NCBI GenBank assembly: GCA_004554245.1
Contig: SFND01000021.1
Coordinates: forward strand, 1 to 64,000
Direction of reading: 5' to 3'
DNA length: 64,000 nucleotides
Source of the DNA: Oribacterium sp.
Lineage (GTDB): Bacteria > Bacillota_A > Clostridia > Lachnospirales > Lachnospiraceae
The notes under the pieces were generated by a model. That model was not told where the DNA came from, searched no databases, and saw only the letters and a program-made list of their open reading frames with translations. The position numbers were made by a program, and so were the translations under genes. Of this stretch, positions 16,285 through 25,524 are shown in pieces; the stretch's first letter is position 1; every line of letters begins with the position of its first letter.

Positions 16285-16855
16285 GATAGGAGCGGTAATC
16301 CTTCAGGAGGTCGTAGCAGCGTTCGCGTGTGAGGGCGATCTCACGGCTCAGGTAATCGATGTTCTCCATCACGCTGAGCTTATCCTGGTCGAGCTCTTTC
16401 ATGCACTCGTGGTTCCGCGAGATCAGAAACGCGCTCGCCGAGGCGATGTAGGCGTCCTTTTCGCTCTCTGTCATGTTCGCGGTGATGGCACGGCCGAGCG
16501 CCTCGAGCTCCCGGTTCCAGAGCTTCGCGATCGTCGTATAGTCCTCCTTCAGCGCACTCCCCTGCTGTTCGACGGCGGCGATGTCCTCGAGTGCCCGGAT
16601 CTCGGCGAAGGCAGACTCGAACTGCGCGATCTGGTCGACAGACGCTTCCGCTGCCTCACTTTCCTGCACCGGCGTCGTCTCTGCAACGATCAGCTGCTCC
16701 CTCGTTTCGGAGGGAGCAGCTTCCGTCGTCACCATCGACGCATGGCGGATCAGCGCCTGATCAAGATAGATCCGAATCCCCAGGGTGATCGCCGCAAGGA
16801 TCAGTACCAGAAGTGCAATCCCCCGGAGCATTCGGCTTGAAACATGTTTTCTCAT
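16271..16855 (-). CDS. Single-pass membrane protein of unknown function
   Basis: 194 residues. A basic N-terminus (MRKHVSSRMLRG) leads into one hydrophobic helix, residues ~12-30, with the rest presumably outside the cell. The external part is Ala/Glu-rich, opening with a Thr/Glu/Ser stretch (~40-75), then helical heptad-like sequence (FAEIRALEDIAAVEQQ; AKLWNRELEALGRAI) that could be coiled coil. I do not recognise a family. It lies between the beta-CASP hydrolase and alaS; spacing does not prove an operon with either. Start is uncertain: a GGAG lies 16 bases upstream. Confidence 0.65.
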   Translation of the reverse strand: MRKHVSSRMLRGIALLVLILAAITLGIRIYLDQALIRHASMVTTEAAPSETREQLIVAETTPVQESEAAEASVDQIAQFESAFAEIRALEDIAAVEQQGSALKEDYTTIAKLWNRELEALGRAITANMTESEKDAYIASASAFLISRNHECMKELDQDKLSVMENIDYLSREIALTRERCYDLLKDYRSYLASF

Positions 16856-16975
16856 CTGTATATCAGAAGCTCCCCGTATGGAGCTTTACGTCCTTTCTTT
16901 CTGACCCGGCCAATGCCTTCGCCCCATACGTATACTCCTCCACCTGCAGGAATCACAGGCGGAGGGAACCGGTCA

Positions 16976-18604
16976 TCATCGTATCCACTTATCATACAGG
17001 CTGAGCAGCTGGTTTGTAAAGCGTGCGAGGTCCTTATTGGCACCACCATAGTTTGCCTTGACGGCGGCCAACAGCTTCGTGTAGGCGGCCAGCAGGCGAT
17101 CGTAGGCGGCATCGCTCGTCTTCTTCCGCTTCGAGGAGCCATCCTCCACCAGTACATACGTCGGCTTCTCGATCTTCTTCGGCTCTGCCACGGTCTCCCA
17201 CTCATTCTTCAGGAGGTCGAAAACCGAACCGGAGTACGGACAGTTCACCGTGTAGTGGAGCTCGTCCTCGATCAGCTTCGAGAGTACCTCCATGCCGTCA
17301 TCATTGCCATGCACGAGGAAGACACGGTCCGGCGCCTGCTCGTAGGCACGGATCCAGTTCATGAGGCCGAACTGATCCGCATGGCTCGACATATCGGCCA
17401 TCTGCGCGATCTCCGCCTTTACCGCCACCTCCTCACCGAAGAGCTTCACGTGATCAGCACCATCTATCAGTGCCCGTCCCAGCGTTCCCTCCGCCTGATA
17501 GCCGGCGAAGACGATGGTCGACTCCGGACGCCAGAGATTGTACTTGATATGATGGCGGATACGACCGGCATCACACATGCCGGAGGCCGAGATGATCACC
17601 TTCGGGGTCTCATCGAAGTTGATGGCCTTCGACTCCTCGAGCGTGATGGCGAGGTTAAGTCCCCGGAAGGAAATCGGGTTGATACCTTTATCAACGATGG
17701 CACGCGTCTCATCATCGTAGCACTCATCGAGATTCTGCGAGAAGACATGCGTCGCATCGACCGCCAGTGGACTGTCGACATAGACCGGGAAGTTGTCATG
17801 CCCGACGATGAGATGCTCCTGCTTGATCTGGCGGAAAAGATACAGCAGCTCCTGCGTACGGCCCACCGCAAACGCCGGCATCACGACATTGCCGCCCCGA
17901 TCGAGGGTCCGCTGCGTGATGTTCAGGAGATCCTGCAGATGGTTGACCGTCGTATCGTGGAAGCGGGATCCATAGGTCGACTCCATCAGCACATAATCCG
18001 CCTCCTTGATGTACTCCGGATCCCGAATCAGCGGCTTATCAAAGTTTCCGATATCACCGGAGAACACGAGCTTCTTCGTAACGCCCTCTTCCGTCAGCCA
18101 CATCTCGATGGATGCAGAACCGAGCAGATGACCCGCATCGATGAAACGTACACGAACGCCATCCCCGAGCTCGATCATCTCATGATAGTTCACCCCGCGG
18201 AAGTGCTGCAGCACATTCGCCGCATCCGTAAGATCATAGATCGGCTCCACCTCCGGCAGACCCGCACGACGCCCCTTCCGGTTCTTCCACTCACACTCCT
18301 GCATCTGGATATGCGCCGAGTCCCGCAGCATGATCTCCGACAGTGCCTGCGTCGCCTTCGTCGTCAGCACCGTCCCGTTGAAGCCCTTCTTATAGGCCAT
18401 CGGGATCATCCCCGCATGATCGATATGCGCATGCGTCAGAAGGATGTAGTCGACCTCCGAATACTTGATCGGCAGCGGCGCATTCTCATAGTAATTTCGC
18501 CCCTGCTCCATACCACAGTCCACCAGAATCCTGAGCCCCGCTGCCTCTACATAATGCAGCGACCCCGTCACCTCATGATCCGCACCTATAAAATGAAGCT
18601 TCAT
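16976..18604 (-). CDS. MBL-fold/beta-CASP RNA hydrolase (CPSF/YSH1-like)
   Basis: A 542-residue cytosolic metallo-beta-lactamase-fold protein with a beta-CASP cap; the family cleaves RNA. Zinc motif THAHIDHAG near residue 56, the distal ligand region FIDAGHLLGSASIEMWL near 153, SGDIGNFDKPL near 180, MESTYGSRFHD near 202, beta-CASP motif ISASGMCDAGRIRHH near 335, and a C-terminal VHGNDDGMEVL. A ~60-residue C-terminal helical tail follows. It is larger than typical RNase J-like paralogues of this group, and its RNA target is unknown. ATG 18604 is at the usual position (MKLHFIGADHEVTGS). Confidence 0.92.
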   Translation of the reverse strand: MKLHFIGADHEVTGSLHYVEAAGLRILVDCGMEQGRNYYENAPLPIKYSEVDYILLTHAHIDHAGMIPMAYKKGFNGTVLTTKATQALSEIMLRDSAHIQMQECEWKNRKGRRAGLPEVEPIYDLTDAANVLQHFRGVNYHEMIELGDGVRVRFIDAGHLLGSASIEMWLTEEGVTKKLVFSGDIGNFDKPLIRDPEYIKEADYVLMESTYGSRFHDTTVNHLQDLLNITQRTLDRGGNVVMPAFAVGRTQELLYLFRQIKQEHLIVGHDNFPVYVDSPLAVDATHVFSQNLDECYDDETRAIVDKGINPISFRGLNLAITLEESKAINFDETPKVIISASGMCDAGRIRHHIKYNLWRPESTIVFAGYQAEGTLGRALIDGADHVKLFGEEVAVKAEIAQMADMSSHADQFGLMNWIRAYEQAPDRVFLVHGNDDGMEVLSKLIEDELHYTVNCPYSGSVFDLLKNEWETVAEPKKIEKPTYVLVEDGSSKRKKTSDAAYDRLLAAYTKLLAAVKANYGGANKDLARFTNQLLSLYDKWIR

Positions 18605-18647
18605 ACAGGCCTCCCTCTCTCAAATGAAAATTAATTTCGCTGTTTTC

Positions 18648-18676
18648 ATTATAGCAGAGTGAATATTTCTTTTCTA
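18648..18676 (-). promoter_or_regulatory. Probable promoter of the beta-CASP hydrolase gene
   Basis: Minus strand: a good -10 TATAAT (18648-18653) with a poor -35 TAGAAA 17 bases upstream. Located in the gap after the liv operon terminator. Confidence 0.5.
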
Positions 18677-18716
18677 TAAACATATTCACATGTCTGTATG
18701 GATTTCATATAAAGAA

Positions 18717-18743
18717 AACGCGGAGGGATGTCCCTCCGCGTTT
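18717..18743 (-). terminator. Intrinsic terminator of the liv operon
   Basis: Perfect 12-bp stem (AACGCGGAGGGA / TCCCTCCGCGTT) followed on the minus strand by TTCTTTATAT, starting one base after the livF stop codon. Confidence 0.9.
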
Positions 18744-18744
18744 A

Positions 18745-19458
18745 TCATTCAGAAAGGTAAGCCGCCTTGACCTTCGTATCATTCGCAAGATCCTGCGCCC
18801 GACCCTCGATCGTGATTTTACCGGTCTCCAGCACATACGCACGATCCGCGATCGCGAGTGCCTTATTCGCATTCTGCTCGACGAGAAGCACCGTCACACC
18901 GGTCTCGTGAATCTTCTCGATGATGTTGAAGATCTCGTTTACATAAATCGGGGACAGACCCATGGACGGCTCATCCATGACGATCATCTCCGGATTACTC
19001 ATCAGCGCACGCCCCATCGCGAGCATCTGCTGCTCACCACCGGAAAGCGTTCCTGCGACCTGATTCTTACGCTCCTCCAGTCTCGGGAAATGCTTATAGA
19101 CCGTCTCGAGCGACTCTGCGATGCCATCCTTATCCTTCCGGGTATAGGCACCGAGCATCAGGTTCTGATAGACCGAAAGCTGTGCAAATACACGCCGGCC
19201 CTCCGGTACATGGGCGAGTCCCGCACCGACCATCTTATGGCCCGGTGTATGCGTGATTTCCTTCCCGTTATAGAATACATGACCGGAACGCGCCGGAATC
19301 AGCCCCGTGATGGTCTGCAGCGTCGTCGTCTTGCCGGCACCATTGGCACCGATCAGGGTGACGATCTCGCCCTTATCTACATGGAAGGAAATGCCCTTTA
19401 ATGCATGGATCACACCGTAGTATACGTTGAGATCCTGTACATCTAAAATCGTACTCAT
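18745..19458 (-). CDS. livF: Branched-chain amino acid ABC transporter ATPase LivF
   Basis: A 237-residue ATPase, one of two that drive the importer. Walker A GANGAGKTTT near residue 37, Q-loop TGLIPARSGHV, signature LSGGEQQMLAMGRAL near 138, Walker B MIVMDEPSMGLSP near 158, and H-loop region LLVEQNANKAL. Short length and the MGLSP wording are typical of LivF rather than LivG. A GGAGGAGA site lies right upstream of the ATG. Last gene of the liv operon, 12 bases after livG. Confidence 0.95.
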   Translation of the reverse strand: MSTILDVQDLNVYYGVIHALKGISFHVDKGEIVTLIGANGAGKTTTLQTITGLIPARSGHVFYNGKEITHTPGHKMVGAGLAHVPEGRRVFAQLSVYQNLMLGAYTRKDKDGIAESLETVYKHFPRLEERKNQVAGTLSGGEQQMLAMGRALMSNPEMIVMDEPSMGLSPIYVNEIFNIIEKIHETGVTVLLVEQNANKALAIADRAYVLETGKITIEGRAQDLANDTKVKAAYLSE

Positions 19459-19470
19459 GTCTTCTCCTCC

Positions 19471-20229
19471 TTAATCTCCGAGATATGCCTTGATGACTTC
19501 CGGATCATGCAGTACATCGGCGGTCTTACCCTGCTTCAGTACCTGACCGAAATTGAGGACGGTCAGACGGTCACAGATACCGGATACCAGCTTCATATCA
19601 TGCTCGATCAGAAGGATCGTCATATCGAACTCATCCCGTACGAGACGGATGGTACGCATCAGCTCCTCGGTCTCACTCGGGTTCATACCGGCAGCCGGCT
19701 CATCCAGCAGGAGGAGCTTCGGCTCGGTTGCGAGCGCGCGGGCGATCTCGAGCTTACGCTGCTGACCATACGGGAGGTTGGAGGCCTTATAGTCCACAAA
19801 GTCCTGAAGGTCGAATACCTTGAGAATCTCCAGTGCCTTCGCATCCATCTCCTTCTCAAGCTTACGGTACTTCGGTGTTCTCAGAATACCGTCCAGCGTA
19901 GAATAGGTGTAATGGTTATGCAGTCCGGCCTTTACATTGTCCAGCACGGACATGTTGTGGAAGAGACGGATGTTCTGGAAGGTACGTGCGATGCCCTTCT
20001 TGTTGATCTCCTCACAGCTGAGACCCGTGATGTTGTCTCCGTCGAGAAGGATCTGACCACTGGTCGGCTTATATACACCGGTCAGAAGGTTAAATACGGT
20101 CGTCTTTCCGGCACCGTTCGGGCCGATCAGACCGTAAAGCTCATTCTTTTCGATCTGCACATGGAAATTATCAACTGCCTTCAGACCACCGAAGGAGATG
20201 CCCAGTGCTTCAATGTCTAACATAGCCAT
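19471..20229 (-). CDS. livG: Branched-chain amino acid ABC transporter ATPase LivG
   Basis: A 252-residue ATPase. Walker A GPNGAGKTTVFN near residue 38, LivG-type GIARTFQNIRLF near 85, signature LPYGQQRKLEIARAL near 153, Walker B LLLLDEPAAGMNPSETEEL near 173, and the C-terminal VLNFGQVLKQGKTADVLHDPEVIKAYLG typical of LivG. Starts two bases after the livM stop, with AAAGGAGA upstream, so it is operonic. Confidence 0.95.
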   Translation of the reverse strand: MAMLDIEALGISFGGLKAVDNFHVQIEKNELYGLIGPNGAGKTTVFNLLTGVYKPTSGQILLDGDNITGLSCEEINKKGIARTFQNIRLFHNMSVLDNVKAGLHNHYTYSTLDGILRTPKYRKLEKEMDAKALEILKVFDLQDFVDYKASNLPYGQQRKLEIARALATEPKLLLLDEPAAGMNPSETEELMRTIRLVRDEFDMTILLIEHDMKLVSGICDRLTVLNFGQVLKQGKTADVLHDPEVIKAYLGD

Positions 20230-20231
20230 GC

Positions 20232-21326
20232 TTACGTCGTCTCCTTTCCTTCGTCACTCTTCTTACTGAAACGGGCCATGATCTGCTGGCGAAGCGCGAT
20301 CAGGGATGGTGCCGAGGTAAACAGCATCATGAGAATCAGGACGATCGCATACATGAGCATACGATAGTCGTTGAGTCCGCGCAGAACCTCTGGCAGGAGC
20401 GTCAGGATGACCGCCGCGATGACGGAGCCACGGACATTACCGATGCCACCCATGACGACGAAAACGAGGATCATGATGGACTGGTTGTAGCCGAAGTTCT
20501 TCGGCAGCGCCTGGAGCGAGCTCAGGTTGTGTGCATACAGTACGCCGGCTGCACCCGCGATCGCTGCAGAGATGGTGAAGGCCATCAGCTTATAGCGGGT
20601 AACATTGAGCCCGATCGACTCGGCGGCGATACGATTATCACGGATGGCCATGATGGCACGTCCGGTTCTCGAGTTGATGAGGTTGAGTACCACGAAAAGT
20701 GCGACCAGCAGAAGGATCACGCCGATCGTGAAGGTCGCCTGTTTCGGGGTACCGGTGATGCCCTGCGCACCCTTGATGATGACGGTGCCGCCATCCATAC
20801 CGAGAGAAAGCGAATCCTTCAGCGAGAAGTGCGCGCCGTGATCGTCGATACCGAAGTACAGTGCGTTGATGATGTTCTTGATGATCTCACTGAACGCGAG
20901 GGTGACGATCGCGAGGTAGTCGCCCTTCAAACGAAGGACCGGGATACCGATCAGGAAACCGAAGACAGCCGCAGCCGCTGCACCGATCAGAATCGCGATG
21001 ATGAAACGAAGAAGCGGTGGCATCGCACTGCTCTTCATCAGCATCGTCCAGGTCGCGGAGGCGAAGGCACCGACGCACATGAAGCCGGCATGGCCGAGCG
21101 ACAGCTCACCAGAGATACCGACCACGAGGTTCAGGCTCACCGCCATGATGCTGTAGATCGTGAGCGGAACGAGCAGTCCCTTGATAAGGGAGCTGACCTG
21201 TCCGGCATTCAGGAAGATCTCGACGATGATATACGCGAGAATCACCATACCGTAGGTGATCATATTTGAGCGGAAGGTCTTCGCCTTCGCTGTAGACATT
21301 GACATAGATGTAGTTTTCATTTTCAT
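20232..21326 (-). CDS. livM: Branched-chain amino acid ABC permease LivM
   Basis: A 364-residue inner-membrane permease with ~10 hydrophobic segments. The LivM features NLVVGISGELSLGHAGFMCVG near residue 68, LRLKGDYLAIVTLAFSEIIKN near 130 and GRAIMAIRDNRIAAESIG near 225 (the EAA-like loop contacting the ATPase) are present. The N-terminal ~20 residues are Met/Thr/Ser-rich and the start could be one of several ATGs near 21326. Lies between livH (six-base gap) and livG. Confidence 0.95.
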   Translation of the reverse strand: MKMKTTSMSMSTAKAKTFRSNMITYGMVILAYIIVEIFLNAGQVSSLIKGLLVPLTIYSIMAVSLNLVVGISGELSLGHAGFMCVGAFASATWTMLMKSSAMPPLLRFIIAILIGAAAAAVFGFLIGIPVLRLKGDYLAIVTLAFSEIIKNIINALYFGIDDHGAHFSLKDSLSLGMDGGTVIIKGAQGITGTPKQATFTIGVILLLVALFVVLNLINSRTGRAIMAIRDNRIAAESIGLNVTRYKLMAFTISAAIAGAAGVLYAHNLSSLQALPKNFGYNQSIMILVFVVMGGIGNVRGSVIAAVILTLLPEVLRGLNDYRMLMYAIVLILMMLFTSAPSLIALRQQIMARFSKKSDEGKETT

Positions 21327-21332
21327 GCCGAC

Positions 21333-22217
21333 TCACACTTTCTCCATGATCTTCTTACCGAGGATACCCGTCGGCTTCACCAGAAGAACGATGATCAGTA
21401 CTGAAAATACGATGGCGTCACTCAGCTTCGAGGAGATGTACGCCTTCGACAGATTCTCAAGCACACCGAGGATGATCCCGCCGATGAACGCGCCCGGGAT
21501 GGAGCCAATGCCTCCAAGCACGGCCGCAACGAAGGCCTTGATGCCCGGCATGGCACCGGTGGTTGGCGTCAGCGTCGGGTACGCAGAGCACATCAGGATA
21601 CCGCCGATCGCCGCCAGTGCAGAACCGATGGCGAAGGTCATCGAGATGGTCTTATTGACATCGACACCCATGAGGGTCGCCGCGCCCTTATCCTCCGAAA
21701 CCGCCAGCATCGCCTGCCCGGCCTTCGTCTTGTTGATGAAGGTCACCAGTCCGCCGACGATGATCAGACAGCACAGGATCGTCACGATGGTCTCACCAGA
21801 AATCGTCAGTGCACCACCGGCGAGCTTGACCGGCTTGATCGGGACAAAGGAGGTAAAACTCTTCGGATTCGCACCGAACAGGAGCAGCGCCACATTCTGA
21901 AGAAGATACGATACACCGATCGCGGTGATCAGAACGTTCAGAGAGTTGGCCTGACGGAGTGGCTTATACGCGACCTTCTCGATGACGACGCCCAGCAGGG
22001 TGCAGATCACCATCGACAGGAGGGTCGACACCAGGATCGGCAGCCCCAGCTGGTTCAATGCAATAAACGCTGCGTAACCACCGACCATGAGGATATCACC
22101 ATGGGCGAAGTTGAGCATCTTTGCGATTCCATATACCATCGTGTAGCCCAGGGCGATGATCGCGTAGATCGAGCCTAAACTGACACCACTCAGCAAGTAG
22201 GAAATGAAACTCATCAT
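21333..22217 (-). CDS. livH: Branched-chain amino acid ABC permease LivH
   Basis: A 294-residue permease with about eight hydrophobic segments. LivH features: ALGYTMVYGIAKMLNFAHGDILMVGGY near residue 22, QANSLNVLITAIGVSYLLQN near 90 and AVSEDKGAATLMGVDVNKTI near 172 (ATPase-contact loop). First membrane gene after a 195-base gap containing the livK-livH hairpin and a GGGGTCAGACCCC pair. Pairs with LivM to form the membrane channel. Confidence 0.95.
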   Translation of the reverse strand: MMSFISYLLSGVSLGSIYAIIALGYTMVYGIAKMLNFAHGDILMVGGYAAFIALNQLGLPILVSTLLSMVICTLLGVVIEKVAYKPLRQANSLNVLITAIGVSYLLQNVALLLFGANPKSFTSFVPIKPVKLAGGALTISGETIVTILCCLIIVGGLVTFINKTKAGQAMLAVSEDKGAATLMGVDVNKTISMTFAIGSALAAIGGILMCSAYPTLTPTTGAMPGIKAFVAAVLGGIGSIPGAFIGGIILGVLENLSKAYISSKLSDAIVFSVLIIVLLVKPTGILGKKIMEKV

Positions 22218-22243
22218 CTCTAAACACCTCTTTGAAAATTTAT

Positions 22244-22308
22244 GGGGGTCTGACCCCCTTACAAATTCCTTACGGAACCTTCATCATTTCGTAATGGGGT
22301 CAGACCCC
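22244..22308. repeat. Pair of GGGGTCAGACCCC palindromes
   Basis: Palindromic cores at 22244-22258 (GGGGGTCTGACCCCC) and 22296-22308 (GGGGTCAGACCCC), 52 bases apart. The first is followed by CTTACAAATTCCTTACGG, closely matching the sequence beside cores at 30907 and 62145. Located in the livK-livH gap. Confidence 0.85.
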
Positions 22309-22323
22309 ATAAACTGAATTCAA

Positions 22324-22354
22324 TAAAGGGTTGCTTGTAGCAAGCAACCCTTTA
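22324..22354 (-). terminator. Hairpin between livK and livH (partial terminator or mRNA stabiliser)
   Basis: Perfect 13-bp stem AAAGGGTTGCTTG / CAAGCAACCCTTT with a 3-base loop, ~60 bases after the livK stop. The following tract (ATTGAATT) is weakly T-rich. Such hairpins often let the binding-protein gene be expressed more than the permease genes; that role is inferred. Confidence 0.7.
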
Positions 22355-22412
22355 TGCTCTTTCATCATGCAGAAAAAGAAGATTTTCTCATGATGCTTCA
22401 TCACTTTTCCGA

Positions 22413-23642
22413 TCAGTCGGCAGAAGTATAGGCACCATCCTTGACGATGACCGCCTTCGGCTCCTTATCGACATCACCGTTCTCGCTCCATGTCATGCCG
22501 GTACCGGTGAGACCGTCATACTTGAGTGACTTCATCTGCTCTTCCATCGCTGTACCAAGATCAGATACAGACATGTCCGGAGTCAGATTACCAGCCTCGA
22601 GGGCAGCCTTCATGATGTATGCTGCATCATACGCATCCGCTGCGAACTGAATCGGTGTATCACCGAACTTATCCTTATAAGCTGTTACGAAGCTTACGGT
22701 CTTCTCATCGGTCGCATCCGCTGCGAACGGGGTCAGAAGCATGAGGCCCTCTGCGAGAGACTTATCGAAGTTCTCCACATCGAGGATACCATCCATACCA
22801 TCACAGCCGAAGAAGGTCGGCTTGTAACCCATGGTGTTTGCCTGTGTCAGAACGAGTGCTGCCTCTGTGTAGTAGAACGGAAGGAATACGAGCTCTGCAC
22901 CTGCGCTCTGCATCTTCTGAAGCTGCGTAGAGAAATCTGTCTTCGAATCCGCCGTGAACTGCTCATCCGCTACGATCTCAAGACCCTGGTTGCCGGCCTC
23001 GGTAACGAAGGAATCGTGAATACCGGAGGAGTAAACATCGGAAGAATCATAGATGATACCGATCTTGGTTGCCAGCTTGTGTGTTCCGATATACTCTGCG
23101 GACTTGGCACCCTGTGCAGGATCCGAGAAGCATACACGGTATGCATTCGGTGCTGCGGTACAGTCAACTGCAGAACCTGACGGAGTCAGAAGGAACATAT
23201 TATCATTCTGTGCCTCAGAGGCAACCGCGATGGTCGGTGCGGAAGTGGTCGGTCCGATCAGCATCTGCATGCCCCAGTCCTTGAGGGAGTTGTATGCGTT
23301 GATGGCCTTCTCCTGATCATGCTCATCATCTGCCGTCTTATACTCTACCTGGTAGCCATTGATACCGCCGGCTGCATTGATCTCATCGATCGCAACCTGA
23401 GCACCATTGATGACAGACTTACCATAGATAGCTGCACCACCAGTCAGCGGTCCCTGGGCACCGATCTTCCATGTAAGATCTGAAGAACCAGCGGCTGTGG
23501 TTGTGCCCTCAGCTGCTGCAGCAGTTGTCGTATCGCCTGCAGCGGCAGCGGCTGTCGTCGCCTCCGGCGTAGATGAAGAACCACAGGCTGCTAAAGACGC
23601 AACCATCGAAGCTGCAAGTACTGCACTTAATACCTTTTTCAT
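22413..23642 (-). CDS. livK: Branched-chain amino acid-binding lipoprotein
   Basis: A 409-residue extracellular ligand-binding protein (periplasmic-binding fold I, Leu/Ile/Val type) anchored by lipid. Lipobox SLAAC, Cys at residue 20, then a ~35-residue Ala/Thr-rich linker. The mature domain begins WKIGAQGPLTGGAAIYG and includes GAQVAIDEINAAGGINGY and GPTTSAPTIAVA. AGAGGAGA lies just upstream of the ATG. It heads the liv operon behind a strong promoter. The exact amino acid preference cannot be read. Confidence 0.93.
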   Translation of the reverse strand: MKKVLSAVLAASMVASLAACGSSSTPEATTAAAAAGDTTTAAAAEGTTTAAGSSDLTWKIGAQGPLTGGAAIYGKSVINGAQVAIDEINAAGGINGYQVEYKTADDEHDQEKAINAYNSLKDWGMQMLIGPTTSAPTIAVASEAQNDNMFLLTPSGSAVDCTAAPNAYRVCFSDPAQGAKSAEYIGTHKLATKIGIIYDSSDVYSSGIHDSFVTEAGNQGLEIVADEQFTADSKTDFSTQLQKMQSAGAELVFLPFYYTEAALVLTQANTMGYKPTFFGCDGMDGILDVENFDKSLAEGLMLLTPFAADATDEKTVSFVTAYKDKFGDTPIQFAADAYDAAYIMKAALEAGNLTPDMSVSDLGTAMEEQMKSLKYDGLTGTGMTWSENGDVDKEPKAVIVKDGAYTSAD

Positions 23643-23695
23643 AATTTTTCTCCTCTCAGTTTTCTAAAATACAAGCTTTCTGAAAACTTTTCATC

Positions 23696-23724
23696 ATTAT
23701 AAAGTTCGTAGTTATGGAAGTCAA
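23696..23724 (-). promoter_or_regulatory. Strong SigA-type promoter of the liv operon
   Basis: Minus strand: -35 TTGACT (23719-23724), 17-base spacer, perfect -10 TATAAT (23696-23701). Gives a leader of ~45 bases before livK. Confidence 0.9.
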
Positions 23725-23804
23725 CAACTTTTATAACATTTTTTCACATTTACAGCTCATATTATAACGTTAGAGAATATGTATTATAATATATTTTTCT
23801 CAGA

Positions 23805-23831
23805 ACAACACAGGGCCCCGGAGGGGCCCTG
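23805..23831 (-). terminator. Intrinsic terminator of der-plsY-gpsA
   Basis: Perfect 9-bp stem CAGGGCCCC / GGGGCCCTG around a 3-base loop, followed on the minus strand by TGTTGTTCTG. Begins ~14 bases after the gpsA stop. Confidence 0.82.
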
Positions 23832-23844
23832 CGTGAATTTAAGA

Positions 23845-24852
23845 TTATTTATCAAACGGAACGTTCACGTTCTCGATGGTCCGGTCGCGGAGCATCAGAT
23901 CACGGACCGCTTCCCTGGCCGACTTGCCTTCGAAGAGAATCTGATTGATGCCCTCGACGATCGGCATCGAAACCTCATACTTCTCCGCGAGTGCACGTGC
24001 CGCCTTCGCCGCATACACACCCTCGACCGTCTGACCGACCTCCTGCATCGCCTCCTCGTAGCTTCTGCCCTCGCCCATCAGGATACCGGCACGGCGGTTC
24101 CGGCTGTGCATGGACGCACAGGTCACGATCAGATCACCGATACCGCTCAGGCCGTTGAAGGTCTCCATGCGGCAGCCCATCTTCACGCCGAGCCGCTCGA
24201 TCTCCGCGATACCGCGTGTGATCAGCGCTGCCTTCGTGTTGTCTCCATAGCCGAGACCGTCCGCCATACCGGCCGCCAGCGCGATGACGTTCTTCGTCGC
24301 GCCGCCGATCTCGATGCCCTTGATATCCGGGTTGATGTAGACACGGAAGCAGTCGCACATGAACGCGTTCTGTACGAAAAGCGCTGTCTTCTCGGTATGC
24401 GCACCAGTCACGATCGTCGTCGGAATGAAACGCGATACCTCCTCGGCATGGCTCGGTCCGGACAGAACCGCGACATCTGCCTGCGGGATTTCCTCTTCGA
24501 TGATATCCGACATCGTATAGAGTGTACCCTCTTCGATGCCCTTCGCCACGGATACGATGACCTGACCCTCGCCGACATACGGCTTCATCTCATGCGCCGT
24601 CGCACGCACGAAGATGGACGGCACCGCCAGCACGACGAGCTCCTGATCCTTCAGTGCAGCCTCCAGATCGGAGCTGAAGCACATGCTCTCCGGAATCACG
24701 GCACCCGGCAGATTCTTATGACGGTGGGTCTTCTGAAGCGCATCCACCTCCTGCTGAAACTTCGACCAGATGGTCACCTCATGTCCGTTATGGGCGAGCA
24801 GAATGCCGAGGGCCGTACCCCAGGTACCTGCGCCGATGATTGATGCTTTCAT
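23845..24852 (-). CDS. gpsA: Glycerol-3-phosphate dehydrogenase [NAD(P)+]
   Basis: Reduces dihydroxyacetone phosphate to sn-glycerol 3-phosphate for phospholipid synthesis. 335 residues. Rossmann motif GAGTWGTALGILLAHNGHEV near residue 6, VSVAKGIEEGT near 104, substrate loop GGATKNVIALAAGMADGLGYGDNTKAALITRG near 187 with the catalytic lysine, and FNGLSGIGDLIVTC. The product feeds PlsY, encoded 24 bases upstream. ATG 24852 at MKASIIGAG is the natural start. Last gene of der-plsY-gpsA. Confidence 0.97.
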   Translation of the reverse strand: MKASIIGAGTWGTALGILLAHNGHEVTIWSKFQQEVDALQKTHRHKNLPGAVIPESMCFSSDLEAALKDQELVVLAVPSIFVRATAHEMKPYVGEGQVIVSVAKGIEEGTLYTMSDIIEEEIPQADVAVLSGPSHAEEVSRFIPTTIVTGAHTEKTALFVQNAFMCDCFRVYINPDIKGIEIGGATKNVIALAAGMADGLGYGDNTKAALITRGIAEIERLGVKMGCRMETFNGLSGIGDLIVTCASMHSRNRRAGILMGEGRSYEEAMQEVGQTVEGVYAAKAARALAEKYEVSMPIVEGINQILFEGKSAREAVRDLMLRDRTIENVNVPFDK

Positions 24853-24876
24853 AAAATCTCCTCAATTTAAAGCAGA

Positions 24877-25524
24877 TTACTTCTTAAAGTGGAACTTCGA
24901 TTCCGTACCATTCTTCAGCCGCACGATATTTGAGCGATGCTGCCATACCCCGAGCGCTGCGATCAGGAAAAACACGACGAGTACGATCGGGTAGATCGCC
25001 ATAGACATCGGAAGAAGGCCGAAGTATCCGAAGATGGCAGTCAGGATAAACAGCAGGGATACGCCGCAGATCGAGCCGACGCTCACATAGCCGGTGGCCT
25101 TCGCGATCACCAAGAACAGCGCAAACAGTACGATGGCCATCCGCCAGTCGAAGGCGATGATAAGCGCACCCGTACAGGCGATTCCCTTTCCGCCGTGCAG
25201 CATCGGAAGTGCCGGAAAATCATGTCCGAGGATCGAACCGAAGCCCGCAAAGACGGTGATGAGGGTGCCCTCATCGATCGTCGCCGGTTTGTAGATCATG
25301 TGCATCATGAGGATCGGAACGATGGTCTTCGCGATATCCAGCAGCAGCACGGTCGCTCCTGCTTTCTTTCCGAGCGTCCGGCTGATGTTCGTCGAGCCCG
25401 GATTACCGGAGCCCTGCTTATAGATATCGATGCCCTGAGACTTCGCATACAGATAGCCATTCGGTATGTTACCGAAGATATATCCCACGACCAGGGAAAT
25501 GATCATATGCTGTATATTCATCAC
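24877..25524 (-). CDS. plsY: Acyl-phosphate:glycerol-3-phosphate acyltransferase
   Basis: A 215-residue membrane enzyme that acylates glycerol 3-phosphate from acyl phosphate. About five membrane segments with the three cytosolic motifs of PlsY: GNIPNGYLYAKS, GSGNPGSTNISRTLGKKAG near residue 40, and HGGKGIACTGALI near 108. The ATG overlaps the der stop codon by four bases (ATGA). Neighbouring gpsA makes its substrate, so this is a coherent lipid unit riding behind der. Confidence 0.96.
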   Translation of the reverse strand: MMNIQHMIISLVVGYIFGNIPNGYLYAKSQGIDIYKQGSGNPGSTNISRTLGKKAGATVLLLDIAKTIVPILMMHMIYKPATIDEGTLITVFAGFGSILGHDFPALPMLHGGKGIACTGALIIAFDWRMAIVLFALFLVIAKATGYVSVGSICGVSLLFILTAIFGYFGLLPMSMAIYPIVLVVFFLIAALGVWQHRSNIVRLKNGTESKFHFKK

